NCBI GenBank assembly: GCA_033032865.1
Contig: JAWHQI010000013.1
Coordinates: forward strand, 2,046,001 to 2,110,000
Length of the DNA stretch: 64,000 nt
Source: Dactylorhiza incarnata
Lineage: Eukaryota > Streptophyta > Magnoliopsida > Asparagales > Orchidaceae
Direction of reading: 5' to 3'
Shown here: positions 20,017 to 31,660 of the stretch, piece by piece
Layout: every line of letters begins with the position of its first letter
Numbering within the stretch: the first letter of the stretch is position 1
Position numbers and translations under genes: made by a program
The notes under the pieces: generated by a model
The model's input: only the letters and a program-made list of their open reading frames with translations
What the model was told of the DNA's origin: nothing
Databases searched by the model: none

Positions 20017-21274
20017 TGTTGGGTTTTCCTTAAAGGTATACACATTAAATGTGCGCAGCGGAATATATCAAGAACAACCCAAAGAGACATGTTGATCGTG
20101 CTAAAAGCATGAATCAAGAAATTGAGGGAACAATAAATTTACCTTCTAGGGATTGAGTCGATACACAATCAAAATCTCCAAGAAAAGTCTTCTACGATCT
20201 GGAATCCTATTCCAAGTCCTTGCTTTGTGCTTCCTTCAGCTACATCAACGTCGGACTGCTCGTCGGAGGAGTTAGTGTAGAATTGTGTCTACGCCTCTAT
20301 AGAAGTCCACACGAGTAAGGTGAAACCCAAGCCTCTTGTCCAATATGAGCTAGGTAGGAGAAGGAATGCCCTCTACGTCTCCACAGATTACTAGATCTGT
20401 TAAAGGAGATGAGGTGACTCCAAGGAATGCGGCTAGAACCGAACGGGAACACTTCCCATCGATGTCAATAAGTGGCATGATCTTGCGGGAACGATTCCCT
20501 TCAATCTTCAGAAGTAACGACTAGATCCCAAAGGAACGATTCATCTTGATCTACTGGTCGGCGAGAGACTTCACATACGGGTAAGGGCACGCCATCGGAA
20601 ATTGCAAGTCGCCGGTCGTCCGCTTCCGTTCTTCTCTCGGGATCACTTCAAAGGGATAACACTACTAAAACCTAAAAGGTTTAGGCTATTTATATCCCGA
20701 GAAAAGAAAGACCACGGCATCTGCTATCCACAAACCAAGTTAAAATAGAATTCGTCGAGTGCACATGGGTCATCGAGATCATTCGACGAATTCGTCGAGA
20801 CATTCGATGATTTTGTCGAGATCAATCGATGATTTCGTCGAGAGGGGATTCGTCGGTTAGATCTTCTTCGCCGATACCTGTCTGATGGAATGACTCTACA
20901 AATATATCCAATTTGTCGAGTCATCTCGATGAATTGACATACTTCGTCGGGTCATTCGAAGGACTGTTTCGTCGAGTAGATCTAATTAGCCGATGAATCC
21001 CCTCGACGACATGAAATAAGTTTCTTCGAGATATTCTCGAAAACTTGCCAACATGCTCCATACAATATTCACAATACCTATGGAGCAATCAGTCGACTCG
21101 ACCCAATTCCAATAAGTGTAGGATTGGTCCTTAACTCATATCCTATATGAGTAAGGCCAACACAAACAATCTCCAACTTCTCTAATACTCTTATGTGCGA
21201 CCCTATAGGCTCATATCGCATTGGCAGTAAGACTAACTGTTGATTCCTTCTGGATCATCAAAGAAACTCCAACA
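20017..21274 (-). repeat. 3' LTR of Copia B
   Basis: Runs TGTTGGGTTTTCC to AAACTCCAACA in plus coordinates. On the minus strand a TATAAATAG box lies at about 20696-20687. Upstream of it is a dyad array (20753-21050) with half-sites TCGTCGA and TCGACGA/TCGATGA spaced by 5 or 6 bp. A purine tract (minus GTGGGAGAC) abuts the inner end. Confidence 0.92.
20753..21050 (-). promoter_or_regulatory. dyad array in LTR B (TCGTCGA-N5/6-TCGACGA)
   Basis: Examples: TCATCGA-N6-TCGACGA near 20770, TCGTCGA-N5-TCGATGA near 20795, TTGTCGA-N6-TCGATGA near 20815, TCGTCGA-N6-TCGATGA near 20915. The other LTR has the same array at 42535-42810 with partly different mutations. Half-site and spacer differ from the A/C/E code. 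Confidence 0.7.
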
Positions 21275-22236
21275 GTCTCCCACTTGATCTAGAAGGTATC
21301 AACAGAAGTCGTACAAATAATAAGCGGCATCTAGTAATGCATCATTGCTACCCAAGCAATAAGAGTTCATAACTTAATAAGCATGTCTGTGACCAATGTA
21401 TCAATGATGTCACGTCCCTTTGTCCCTTACATCCGGATAGAACTAGAGGCATGGACCGTGTCACCCTCATAATTGTTCAATCCTAATTTCCTGATCTAGA
21501 ATAGACCTTAAGAGATTGGTAGGCTCAATATCAAATATTGGCTCAACCCAGCATGGCCATGTATTTCTCGATCTCATTCCATCAAGGGGCCCATGGATGT
21601 AACTCCTTTCATAAAGGAGGCCAAATTTCATTTCTGTCCACACACAAACACCAAAATGATTCGTAATATACCCAATAACCACCCTTATCAACAACCTTTC
21701 TCAAGTAAGACTTTAGATGGCATCAAAGCATGCTCTTCCTCACTTGATGAATGCTGTGACTTCAGGTCAAAGGACCACAAACACCATTGTCACTTGATAT
21801 CTACTTGTGACATGTTCATATAACAATCCACAAAGTAGTCTCACGGGGGTCTGTCCAGTACAACTTGTTCTTAACAAGTACCCATGTGATGACTTGATAT
21901 CACAATATCATGACCTCTGAGAACCAGTCATGAGTAAACGCACATGCTAGTCTTATGGTCTCATCCTCGCCCTAATTTCTAGGATGATACCTCGACCCGG
22001 GACCTTTTAAGAATGAAGCTTCTAATTAAACATAGGTCCTCACATTCAAGTCACGCACTTGAATTCCTATGGAAGCAATTATTCTAAGGGAATCTATTAT
22101 GCTAATTAATATATCATATAGAAACAATTAACATAATAAAAGAACTTGCCATAAATGCAAAAAGAAATACATAGTACATAACACAATTCATCCAATGAAT
22201 AAATAACCAACAAACATGCAATCCACAAGGCTCCCA
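21275..22236 (-). other. purine tract and 3' non-coding region of Copia B
   Basis: Minus strand: CTAGATCAAGTGGGAGAC abuts the LTR and is the likely polypurine tract. The remaining 0.9 kb to the RNase H end has no supported ORF. Confidence 0.6.
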
Positions 22237-22804
22237 CTAAAGATGATCATTCAGGTATCTAATACCCATTGATCTAACATGACCATCATGCTTCCTTTGC
22301 GCAAGAGGCTTTGTCAGTGGATCCGCCACATTTTCTTCAGTCGGTACTCTACAAATGCTCACATCTCCTCGATCGACAATCTCTCGAATAAGATGGAACC
22401 GCCGAAGTATATGCTTGGAGCGCTGATGAGATCTAGGTTCCTTAGCATGGGCAATTGCACCGTTGTTGTCACAGTAGAAAACTACGGGATAAACAATGCT
22501 AGGAACTACATCTAGATCGCCGATGAATTTCCTAATCCACACAGCCTCCTTTACCGCATTTGCGGTAGCAATATACCCGGCTTCTGTTGTAGAGTCGGCA
22601 ACTGTCTCCTTGCTTGGAACTCATACAGCTTACAGCTCCTCCATTAAGGCAGAATACAAAACCTGACTGGGACTTTGAATCGTCCTTATCAGTTTGGAAG
22701 CTAGCATATGTGTAACCACTTACAATGAGCTCTTCCTCTCCACCAAACACCAAGAATGTATCCTTCATCCTTCTCATGTACTTTAGGATATTCTTGACTG
22801 CTAT
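22237..22804 (-). pseudogene. Copia B RNase H region
   Basis: RNase H removes RNA from the hybrid during reverse transcription. Seen on the minus strand: a YTYASFQTDKDDSKSQSG part, then after a frame change FYCDNNGAIAHAKEPRSHQR, KHILRRFHLIREIV and VADPLTKPL, the standard Copia C-terminus. Two pieces in different frames (22777-22532 and 22542-22237) overlap by a few bases, so one indel lies near 22535. Internal stops are present. Confidence 0.85.
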
Positions 22805-23646
22805 CTAGTGACCATCGCCTGGATCAGACTGATACCTGCTTGTCATGCTCAAAGTATATGAGACATCGAGTCGAGTACACAATATTGCATACATGATTGA
22901 TCCAATTGCTGAGGCATTTGGAATCAACTTCATGCGGTCCTTATCTTCCAAAGATTTAGGACACTGATCCTTAGAGAGACTCACACCATGAGACATGGGT
23001 ATGATTCCCTTCTTGGACTCAAGCATGTTGAACCGTTTCAACACCTTATCAATGTATGTACTCTGGGTCAAACCTAGCAACTTCTTCAATCTATCTCTAT
23101 AGATCTTAATACCAAGTATATAAGTCGCTTCACCCAAGTCTTTCATAGAAAAGCAATCCCCTAGCCTATTCTTAACAGCTTGAAGGGTCGGAATGTCATT
23201 CCCGATCAGCAGTATGTCATCCACATACAGTATCAAGAAAATGACAATGCTCCCACTAATCCTTTTGAAACACAAGGCTCATATTCGTTCTTGATGAAAC
23301 TAAACACTTTGATCTTCTCATCAAAATGCATATTCCAACTTCGAGAAGCTTGTTTCAATCCATAAATGGATCGATTCAACTTGCATATTTTAGTGTCTTC
23401 ACTTGGAGATACAAAACCCTCGGGTTGTGTCATATACACTTCCTCAAGGAGGTTTCCATTAAGGAAAGCCATTTTGAAATCCATTTGCCATATCTCGTAG
23501 TCATAATACGCAACAATAGCAAGTAGAATTCTGATGGACTTGACCATAGCTACAAGGGAAAAGGTCTCATCATAGTTAATACCATGAATTTGCTTGAAAC
23601 CTTTAGCCACCAGTCGGCCTTTGAATGTCTGTACATTCCCATCCAT
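22805..23646 (-). pseudogene. Copia B reverse transcriptase
   Basis: Minus strand: KGRLVAKGFKQ, the finger motif QMDFKMAFLNGNLLEEVYM, YGLKQASRSWN, then the catalytic LYVDDILLIGND. RT copies the element RNA in virus-like particles. A frameshift near 23255 separates palm motif A from the YVDD part, and another near 23640 separates it from the upstream linker. Both catalytic motifs are intact in sequence. Confidence 0.88.
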
Positions 23647-24268
23647 GTTGGTCTTCTTCTTGATTTATATACATGGAGTCCATTTCAGATTTCATGGCCT
23701 CAAGAAACATATCAGAGTTTGGTCCATTCATAGCCTCTTGGTAGGTCGCTGGTTCATCATCATGATCCATAAGCAACACATTACCTATTTGAGTCATGAG
23801 AAATCCATGTCTCTCAGGCTCAACTCTAGGTCTACCAGATCTATGAAGGACTTGTGTTTCTTGATCAGGTTCTCTAGCTACAATAGATTGTAGTCCTTAC
23901 TCAGGTTCCAATTCACGCTCATTCATTATTTGTGGTTCTTGAACCTCTTTAAGTTCTACCTTGGTATTTTCTCTAGATAGAAACTCTTTCTCTAGAAAAA
24001 CACCACTCCTAGCGATAAAGACTTTGCCCTCAAAATGATGGTAGAAGTAATACCCTTTAGTTTCCTTAGGATATCCCATAAGATAACACTTATCTGATTT
24101 GAGTTCCAGCTTGTCAGACATTTGACGTCGTACGTATGCCTCATAGCCCCAAATCTTAATGAAAGACATACTAGGATGCTTCCCAATCCATATCTCAAAT
24201 AGTGTCTTTTGAACCATTTTCTTTGGAACATGATTTAGTGTAAAAGCAGCAGTCTCTAGAGCAAAACC
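23603..24268 (-). pseudogene. Copia B integrase C-terminus and IN-RT linker
   Basis: Minus strand: TLFEIWIGKHPSMSFIKIWG, then GYPKETKGYYFYH and GEVFLARxxVFLE-like residues, the usual Copia integrase C-terminal block, then an acidic linker with NGPNSDMFLEAMKSEMDSM. The frame is the same as the integrase core. A TAG replaces a Trp codon at about 24269, and another stop lies near 23897. Confidence 0.8.
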
Positions 24269-25003
24269 CTAAACCAAAACAGGCAGATCTGCATGACTCA
24301 TCATCGACCGTACCATGTCTAACAAAGTATGATTCCTCCACTCAGAAACACCATTATGTTGCGGTGTCCTAGGTGGGGTGAGCTGTGATACAATACCACA
24401 CTCTTTTAGATGATCACAGAACTCCTGACTCAAATATTCGCCACCTCGATCAGTTCGGAGCACTTTTATCCTTTTTCCCGATTGGTTCTCTACTTCATTC
24501 TTAAAGTCTTTGAACTTTTCAAAGGTCTCAGATTTGTTCTTCATAAGAAACACGTATCCGTATCTACTGAAATCATCAGTAAATGTAATGAAGTAGTGGA
24601 ACCCACCTCTAGCCATATAACTTATGGGTCAGCACACATCACTATGTATGACACCCAAGAGATCATCTGCCCTCTCAGTATGACCAGTGAAAGGGGCTTT
24701 GGTCATTTTGCCTAATAAGCAAGACTCGCATCTCTCAAATGATTCATAATCAAATGAGTCCAATAGTCCATCTCTATGGAGTTTGGATACACATTTCTCG
24801 TTTATATGGCCCAAATCACAATGCCAAATGTATGTAGGATTTGAGTCATTTGTTCTTAGTCTTTTATTATTTTCTACATTATATATCGGATGGTCTAAGT
24901 TCAAAACATATAAACCATTAAATAATTGGGCTACACCATAACAAACATCATTTATATAAATTGAACAATAATTGTTCTTAATTATAAATGAAAAACCTTT
25001 CAT
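24269..25003 (-). pseudogene. Copia B GAG-pre-integrase and integrase core
   Basis: The integrase inserts the cDNA into the host genome. The HHCC zinc-binding part is readable (WHCDLGHINEK, then CESCLLGKMTKAPF). The DDE residues can be placed: VIHSDVC, LRTDRGGEY and NGVSE. A TGA in place of Gly follows HSDVC (about 24626), where the family has CGP. Otherwise the frame is continuous to 24269. Confidence 0.88.
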
Positions 25004-25054
25004 GTCAAGACATGAAATGGATATAATGTTTCTAGTTATGGATGGAACGAAATA

Positions 25055-25516
25055 TCAGTTATCTAAATCTATTATAAGCCCAGTGGGTAAAGAAAGATGA
25101 TAGACACCAACAGCAACTCTTACTCCATTTCCAACGCGTAGGTATACCTCCCCTTTACCCATCATTCTTCTCCTTCCCAGTTCCTGCACTTTTGTACAAA
25201 TATGAGAACCACATCCAGTATCCAATACCCAAGATGAAGGAGCAGAAAGATTTATTTTTATAACGAAAATACTTGAAGCGGAAGTCATACTTCCCTTATT
25301 TTTCTACAGATCCTCAATGTAGAGGGGACAGTGCCTCCTCCAATGCCCTGCCTTACCACAGTGGTGGCACATTCCTTTTTTCGCCAGACCTTTCCTTTTC
25401 AGTGCAGAAGACTTGGGATCAAGATGAGACTTAGATCCAATCTTCGTCTTCTTAGATCCCCTGGCCTTGCCCTTTCCCTTATGCACCATCAGTATGGGGC
25501 TGGTAGGCTTGGCCTT
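25055..25516 (-). pseudogene. Copia B gag C-terminus and protease
   Basis: Minus strand, from the insertion point of C: a basic region (HKGKGKARGSKKTK), a CCHC knuckle CHHCGKAGHWRRHC that is intact, a TAG at 25301-25303 in the gag-protease linker, then the aspartic protease signature WVLDTGCGSHIC. Knuckle and protease share one frame, so gag and pol form one ORF in B, unlike A and C. The upstream gag half is at 40369-40952. Confidence 0.9.
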
Positions 25517-27062
25517 TGAAGGACTTTAATTAAGGGTAGCTAATCACCTAGAGGGGGGGTGAATAGGTTATTTGAAAAACTATTGCAGTTATTAATTATA
25601 ACCTAAAAGACTGATCAGAGCTTTCAAGAATAAGAGCACACACAGAAAAGACACAGAATTTTATAGTGGTTCCCCTTATCTTGGGTAATCCACTTTCCCC
25701 CTTCTCCCTTCTAGCAGTGTGCCAGATAGGGTTTATATCTCCTCCAGAACTCAGACCATAAACAGGTCTTACAGCTCAGATCACAACAGATCTTACAGAC
25801 TCAGATCTCACAGATCTTACTCTCTCAGATCTCAGTAGATCTTACAAACTTAGATCTCACAGATCCTACCTCAGCCTTTATAATTAGGCTTACAGCTCAG
25901 ATTCACCCCTGAATCCTACAACTCAGATCACACATGATCTCACAACTCAGATCTTTGACAGATCCTACACTCAGATCTGATAACTCAGACCCTACAGGGA
26001 TTGATAAAGAAAATAACAATACTTAGACTCTGCTTCTTCAAATTATTGAGTCTTCTTGATCTGCCTGAATGATCAGACAGAAATATTCAATAGAATAGCA
26101 GCAGCAAATGATCTTCTTGATTCGACAGGCTGTGATGACTGTTCTTCTTCGTAGGAAGACAGATTCTTCCTTCTTAATCTTCTTCTTTCAGAAAGATGTA
26201 TTAGCACCAGATTGCTGAAAGAAATCTTCATGTTAGATCAGTTCTGAAAGAGAAGATGACTTCTTCAGATTATTTCTCAGACTTTCCCTCAAAATGATGG
26301 AGACGATAATGGCTTTCGAAAGATAAGAGTAATCAACTGCTTAACACATAGGTCATGCCTTCTATTTATAGCCCGCCATCTCCAACATCTGTTACGCTCC
26401 TCCACGTCAGCACGACGCTAAGTCTTCAACGGTCTTTAATGGCTTCCGAGGAAACAAGGGCTCAGCTAGTTGTAGAAGAAATTTCTCAGCTCAGAGTATC
26501 TGTAGAAAAGGCGCTGAGTACTGAGCATTTCTGTCGACGCTTTTTCCATTAGGTGTCGAGCGATATGTAGATACTCGACACATACTTCTTAGACTGAAGC
26601 TCTTGACTCCTCCTTCTTAGGCATTGAGAAATCATCAGTTATTCGACACCTTTTATTTGTAGAAGTCGAGTAACGTACAGAGGCTCGACGCTTCTTAACT
26701 ATGCCTTCATATCTAGACTCCTCTTGTTGGCGCATAGCTAACTGAAGTTTGGTCGACACTTCTCTTTCCACGGCGTCGAGCGATATAACTTGGCTCGACG
26801 CTTCCAAACTTGGTCTCATAACTCCAGCGGCGACCTTGTCTATTAGAGCAGTAGACATGAGTCAACGCTTTTAGGTCACAGGCGTCGAGCGATGTATGAT
26901 GTCTACACGCTTGTGAACTTGGATGAATTCCTTGAGCACTTTGCCTGACCAGATCTCCTGCACATTGATTCTAGAGAGTATATCAAATACATTCTGAGAT
27001 ATATCTTTGACTTAGGAATGGACTTCTCCAAATCTAAGACATTGTGGACAATGATCCCAACA
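25517..27062 (-). repeat. 3' LTR of Copia C
   Basis: Plus view: TGAAGGACTTTAATTAAGGG to GATCCCAACA. On the minus strand the order is dyad array (26910 down to 26553), TATA box CTATAAATAG (26371-26362), then a long R/U5 with many TCAGATCT/ACAGATCTTAC repeats (25790-25990) and a poly-G/CCTAG block near the end. Confidence 0.93.
26553..26910 (-). promoter_or_regulatory. dyad array in LTR C (GCGTCGA-N15-TCGACGC)
   Basis: 29-bp units at 26553, 26621, 26663, 26773 and 26882, all with a 15-bp spacer. The cleanest is 26773-26801, GCGTCGA then 15 bases then TCGACGC. The other LTR repeats them at 39859-40215 and preserves the spacer despite point mutations. The array lies about 160 bp upstream of the TATA box. 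Confidence 0.85.
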
Positions 27063-27410
27063 ATCTCCCCCTATTTGAAGAAGTCATAATCTCAGTCAAT
27101 GATATATCCCTCTTTTCAAAGATAATCAATATTTTCTAATTTCTATATAGGTAATCAAAATAAAGAGTATAATACCTTATAAAATTAGATTACCAAAACA
27201 TTCTATCCACAGAAATTATCTAAGACATGATTTCCCATATAAGCGCAAAAACACAAGCAGTTCAGAATAAAACATGTCATGAAGAAAAAAAGGATCACAT
27301 CACATGCATATATATGATAATGAAAAATAGTTAGCACTGGGAGCTCATCAAGATTGTTCAAAGATATATCAATTACATTTCTCTGAAAATACTTAGTAAA
27401 GATTAAAATC
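27063..27410 (-). other. polypurine tract and 3' non-coding DNA of Copia C
   Basis: Minus strand TAGGGGGAGATTG abuts the LTR, the usual plus-strand primer of Sirevirus-type elements. The remainder is AT-rich without ORFs. Confidence 0.75.
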
Positions 27411-29960
27411 CTAATGTTGTTCTGGTTCCTTGATCTTTATTCCTCTTTTGCCTCTTTTGGAAAGGGCTTCAGCAACTTCTTTTCTTCTCTTGAAATAGCC
27501 AAACGGCTTTGGAAAGTATCTGATTGGCTCCTTATCACCTGCCTGAACCTTCCCAGCCAATTTGTCAGCCTTGAATTTTATCTTCAGTTCCTCTTGATCC
27601 CTATGCTTCAACCATTCAGCTTCAGAATACAATTTTCCTCTTTCATCTGGATTACCTTTCACAGCTTCCCATGCTGTCAGAATCATTTCTCTTGAAGAGG
27701 GAGACCAATGTTCAAAATCAACCCTTGATTGAACCTCCTCTCTGAACTTTCTTTTACTAGATTCTACTTGCTCACTAGTAAAGTTCTCTCTTTTGCTTTT
27801 ATCCTCAGGACTATACATTTTAGCAATTTGCTTTTGAACTTGTGTAAGAGAAGCTGGCCTGGTCTCAGAAACTTGATCATTCTCATAATCTATGGGAGGA
27901 TATCCAAAAGTTTCTCTTATAGTATTTGAGGTCCACACAGCATGCTCAGAGATTGCTTGAATCATTGACCTCTCCCCCTTTAGGACCTTCAACTATATGA
28001 TCTCTTATAACATTCTTCTGAAACCTGACTTGACCCTCCAAATGATGAATTCCACTTTCAATGGTTTTCTTTACCTTAAGGAGATGGTCATCTATGGTAT
28101 CTGCATTCAACTTTGCTTGATCTTTTAGAATTATAGAGCTCTCATCAATTTTAGCCAAAATAGCAATATCCTGCTGTTGCAGTCTAGCTTCAATCTTAGC
28201 TGTACCTGTAAGGACTTGTGCAACATGTTCTTTATACAAAACTTGCATGTTGTTACTTAGAATTCCTTGATTTGTTTGAACATCATCTACTGTCTTTGTA
28301 ATTCCAGCTTGTGACTCTTTAAGAACCTTTGATGTCTCTTTGATTGTATCAAGTTGTTCAGTTGTATAATCTACTGAAGCACCAGCTCATTTGAAAAACT
28401 TTACCATTCCTTTCTCAAAGCAGTGATCTGATGATTAATTTCAAATCTAATCAATTTCAGCTGGAAATCTACTTCATTTTTCATTTTTGTGTTATTATCT
28501 TCAATATATTGTTCTAATAATCTTCTTTGATTATTAAGCAACACCTCCAGCTGAGGTAGTATAGCACTTAGATCCACATTGATTTCCTTTTCCATTCCAA
28601 TACCTCTACTGCTCTCTTCTTTGATGAAAGAGTCATTTCTCTGGCTCATATGTGAGCTAGAGGATTCTATCTTGATCACCTTCTCATCAAGTTTCTTTGT
28701 TGCTTCAGGCTCTTCTTCCACATCTATAGCATCAACTACAGAATTCACTTTAGCAGGGATCTCAGCCTGAGACTCCCCCTCAAATGGTGCATTGTCTTGA
28801 GCTGGAATTTCATCTTGAGGCTCCCCCTCAATGTCTGCATTGATCAGATCAATTTCGTCTTGAGCAGTGATCTCATCCTGAGCCTCCCCCTCAATTTGAA
28901 AAAACCCTTCAACTCTAGCAGGGGATCCATGATGACTTCCTCTCTCTTCTTCTTCTTTCTCATTCTCATCATTTTCTTTATAGAACTTGTCAACCCCTTC
29001 CAGTAATGGATCAGTACCTGTTGGTGTGTCAGGAGTACTGTCCCTAGGTTTGTTTCCCTCTTCTTCTTCAGATGTTGTGAGGTTAGGATCATGAATTGGA
29101 GAGGATCTAGATTTTCCTTTGGAAGAGGATGAGCTTGATGAGCTTGAAGGAACCTTCTTCTTCTTTTGCTTCTTATCTTTCTTCTGCTTGGGAGAAAGAT
29201 CTACTGGTGGAAGATTTGATAAAACTCTCTCTCATCTCTCTATCATTCTAAGGTCCATCTTCTTCATGTGATTTATCTTGGATCCAAGTTTGTTATTTAA
29301 AGAGTCTGGAATGACTTTTACTAAATATAGAGATAATATCCTACCCATGTTGGGTACTTGGATACACTCAATTATTCTGTCAAACACCACCCTCCCCCAA
29401 TCTGTTCTCAAAGAATGAATAATCCTGGTTAGTAGAATAAACATTTTCCTGGAAATTTTTTAATGAGATCCAGTCTTGCACAACAGGCCCTTTCCGATCA
29501 CATCTGTTAGCAATTTTCCTCTTGAATTCATTCCTTTCCTAGAATACTTCTAGTGATTTCACATGATGTTTCAATTCCACACCATATTTGTGCTAATCTA
29601 ATCTGTTCAGAGCTCACTTCTTCTTCTTCTTCATTGCATTTTAATCTTGGCAGTTCTAGTGCCTTAGCGAGTCTTGATGGAGTGATCTTAATCTTCTTAC
29701 CATTTACAGTGGTCCTAAGATTCGAATTGACGGAGTCTATTACGATATTTGAGTAAAGTTCTAAGACCTCTCGTTTCCAGATAAGAGTCGATTCAGATAG
29801 CACGAATTCTAGTCCTGCTTTGTAGATTAACTCGATGGTTAATTTGATTTCTACTGGAGCTGATTGGAATCCATTGCGAACAAGCTCGCTTCCTTCATAA
29901 AGGTAATCACTGCTCTTGGGAGGAATTGTGGTTGATGATCGAAGAGTGAGAGAATTGATG
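27411..29960 (-). pseudogene. 3' ORF (ORF2, env-like position) of Copia C
   Basis: Downstream of pol and before the polypurine tract, the place of the extra ORF in Sirevirus-type elements. Readable pieces (29803-29528, 29444-29232, 28748-28401, 28248-27946, 27992-27411) lie in several frames, so the gene has multiple indels. The N-terminal piece (KKIKITPSRLAKALELPRL) recalls the plant transposon protein domain found in such ORFs. Later parts are acidic and coiled-coil-like (many Glu, Lys, Leu), ending in a basic segment. No convincing transmembrane segment is seen. The function is unknown. Confidence 0.6.
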
Positions 29961-30119
29961 GAGAAATTTTCTAGGGCAAATAATTTCGAACTTAGAGATC
30001 TAGGGCATATGTACTAATGAAGTGTCTTCTCCATTTATAGAATTTCTAATTCAAGAAGATGAATAGCCGCGCGCCGAACTTGTTTGTCAAGATTGACCAA
30101 ATGGTTCAAATTTACCCTG

Positions 30120-30194
30120 TCGAGACGGACTAGCTATGTTCGCTCAAGCGTTGAGATAGATCGACGCCATTTTTCTTCGGTCGACGCCAGGTAT
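30120..30194 (-). repeat. TCGACGC motif tract between pol and ORF2 of C (left of solo LTR)
   Basis: It holds GCGTTGA-N6-TCGACGC and then TCGACGCCAGGTAT, which continues at 32992-33060 as tandem units of about 20 bp. The same half-sites occur in the C LTR. Confidence 0.65.
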
Positions 30195-30569
30195 TGTAAC
30201 GCCCCTGATTTTCGTTAATTATTTTACGTGCCCGCTGTGACGTAATTTTGGCGTAAGGGCGTTACGTCAGCTCGTCTAGTAGTGTGTTGAGCCTTAGCTT
30301 AGTTAAAGTATGTCTTGTAGATCGAGCGTGCGAGATTTCGCATCGTTTCGAGTTAAGGTAAAGATTTTGGGTGGATATCAAGATTTTAGCTTCGGGAGGC
30401 TTTAGCCCGAGTTTGGCCCATCGGAATTGAATTCTGACTTCGCCGTTGGATTTGTAGCGCCGTGTTTCAGTTAAGGTGCGAATTTCGTAGAAATCTGAGG
30501 TGATCTAGTTTCCCTCGCGGTTTTAAGTGAATGGGGGAATTAATTAATTAATTAATTAATTAGGTTTTT

Positions 30570-30578
30570 TATATAAAG
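30570..30578 (+). promoter_or_regulatory. TATA box of the solo LTR
   Basis: TATATAAAG, 25 bases after a pure ATTA tetranucleotide run (about 30536-30562), followed by C/T-rich leader sequence. Confidence 0.5.
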
Positions 30579-31107
30579 CCTAAAATCTTCTTCCACTATT
30601 CATCTTCTTCCTCCCTCGATCAAATCAGCCGCCGAGCGAAAGGGCGAGTGCGGAGCTTCGAGGAGCGTTCAATCGGCGATTTCTAGGGCTGTAGTAGTCG
30701 GAATCGCGTTTGGAGAGTAGATTTGGAAAGCTCTCGGCGAGATCTTCGTTCTAGCGGTAAGCTTTTCCCGTTTTATGGAATTTTTAGAGTTAGGGTAGTG
30801 ACCTAACCCCTTCTTTCGACCCGAAAAGTTTCAGGAATCTGTGCTCGTGTGTTTCCCTAGCCGATCCATAGCTTTCGGAGCGGAGATCTTCGAGTTTGCA
30901 AGGTTTAAGGCAAGTGGCTTCCTCCTCCTCTTTGTTTGGTTAAAGTCATGGTTTTTCTTTCTCCTGATAGATGCTTGGTGAACTGTGGGCTCGTGTTTCG
31001 AGCGTCTTGTTTGATAGATAGAAAACCCTAATCTTCCCCCATCCGTAGTGTCAGAAATTTCCTCCCGGAAGGCACCACCGTTCCCTAATTTATCCGTTGA
31101 TTGTCCT

Positions 31108-31400
31108 TCTCGAGAAGCCCTGGTAGTTTTCGAGAAGTTGTTTGAGCCAAGTTTTCGAGAAGACCCATTGACCTCTCGAGAAATGCTTGATTTCTCGAGA
31201 AATCCCCCGCTGGAACCCCTTGACCTCTCGAGAAATGCTTGATTTCTCGAGAACTTTCCCGTTGGAATCCCTATACTTCTCGAGAAATCCCTTGTCCTCT
31301 CTCGAGAAATCCCTTGAGCTCTCGAGAAATCCCCTGACCTCTTTCGAGAAATCCCTTGTCCTCTCTCGAGAAATCCTTCCAGTTCCCGAGAAGTGCTGCC
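31108..31400. repeat. tandem TTCTCGAGAAAT palindromes in the solo LTR
   Basis: About a dozen TCTCGAGA palindromes spaced roughly 17-35 bp, separated by CCCTTGACCTC-like linkers. They explain the Arg/Glu/Phe/Ser-rich ORFs on both strands. Confidence 0.85.
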
Positions 31401-31503
31401 TTGAATGCGGTCCTTCTTCTTCTCGATAAATGATGGTAAGAACTTCTTTTTGGGGTGATTTTGTTTGTGTGGTTTCTGGTGGTGGGATTTCAAAATTTTG
31501 GAC

Positions 31504-31660
31504 GGGGCTCTGCCCCGCACCCCGCAAGGGCTCTGCCCCTTGACCCCGCTCGCTGATCAGTCAGCGAGACCACCGCCAGGGGCGCTGCCCCTTGGACCCC
31601 GTTAGGGGCTCTGCCCCTAAGACCCCGCCAGGGGCGCGGCCCGTTGGAACCCCGCCCGGA
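31504..31660. repeat. GGGGCTCTGCCCC hairpin repeats in the solo LTR
   Basis: At least five short palindromes (GGGGCTCTGCCCC, GGGGCGCTGCCCC, GGGGCGCGGCCC) alternate with ACCCCGC linkers, giving a GC-rich island in AT-rich DNA. Confidence 0.85.

Noticed and set aside
26355..26858. Short ORFs in the C LTR (65 and 89 residues), repeated at 39661 and 39895
   Set aside because: They lie in the promoter and dyad region of an LTR and have no domain.
27411..29960. Calling ORF2 of C (and of E, 52394-54172) a true envelope gene
   Set aside because: Only the position matches; no signal peptide, membrane span or fusion-like segment is visible.
30831..31527. Two overlapping ORFs (229 and 145 residues) rich in Arg, Glu, Phe and Ser
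   Set aside because: They come from tandem CTCGAGAAAT repeats inside a solo LTR and read in several frames at once.
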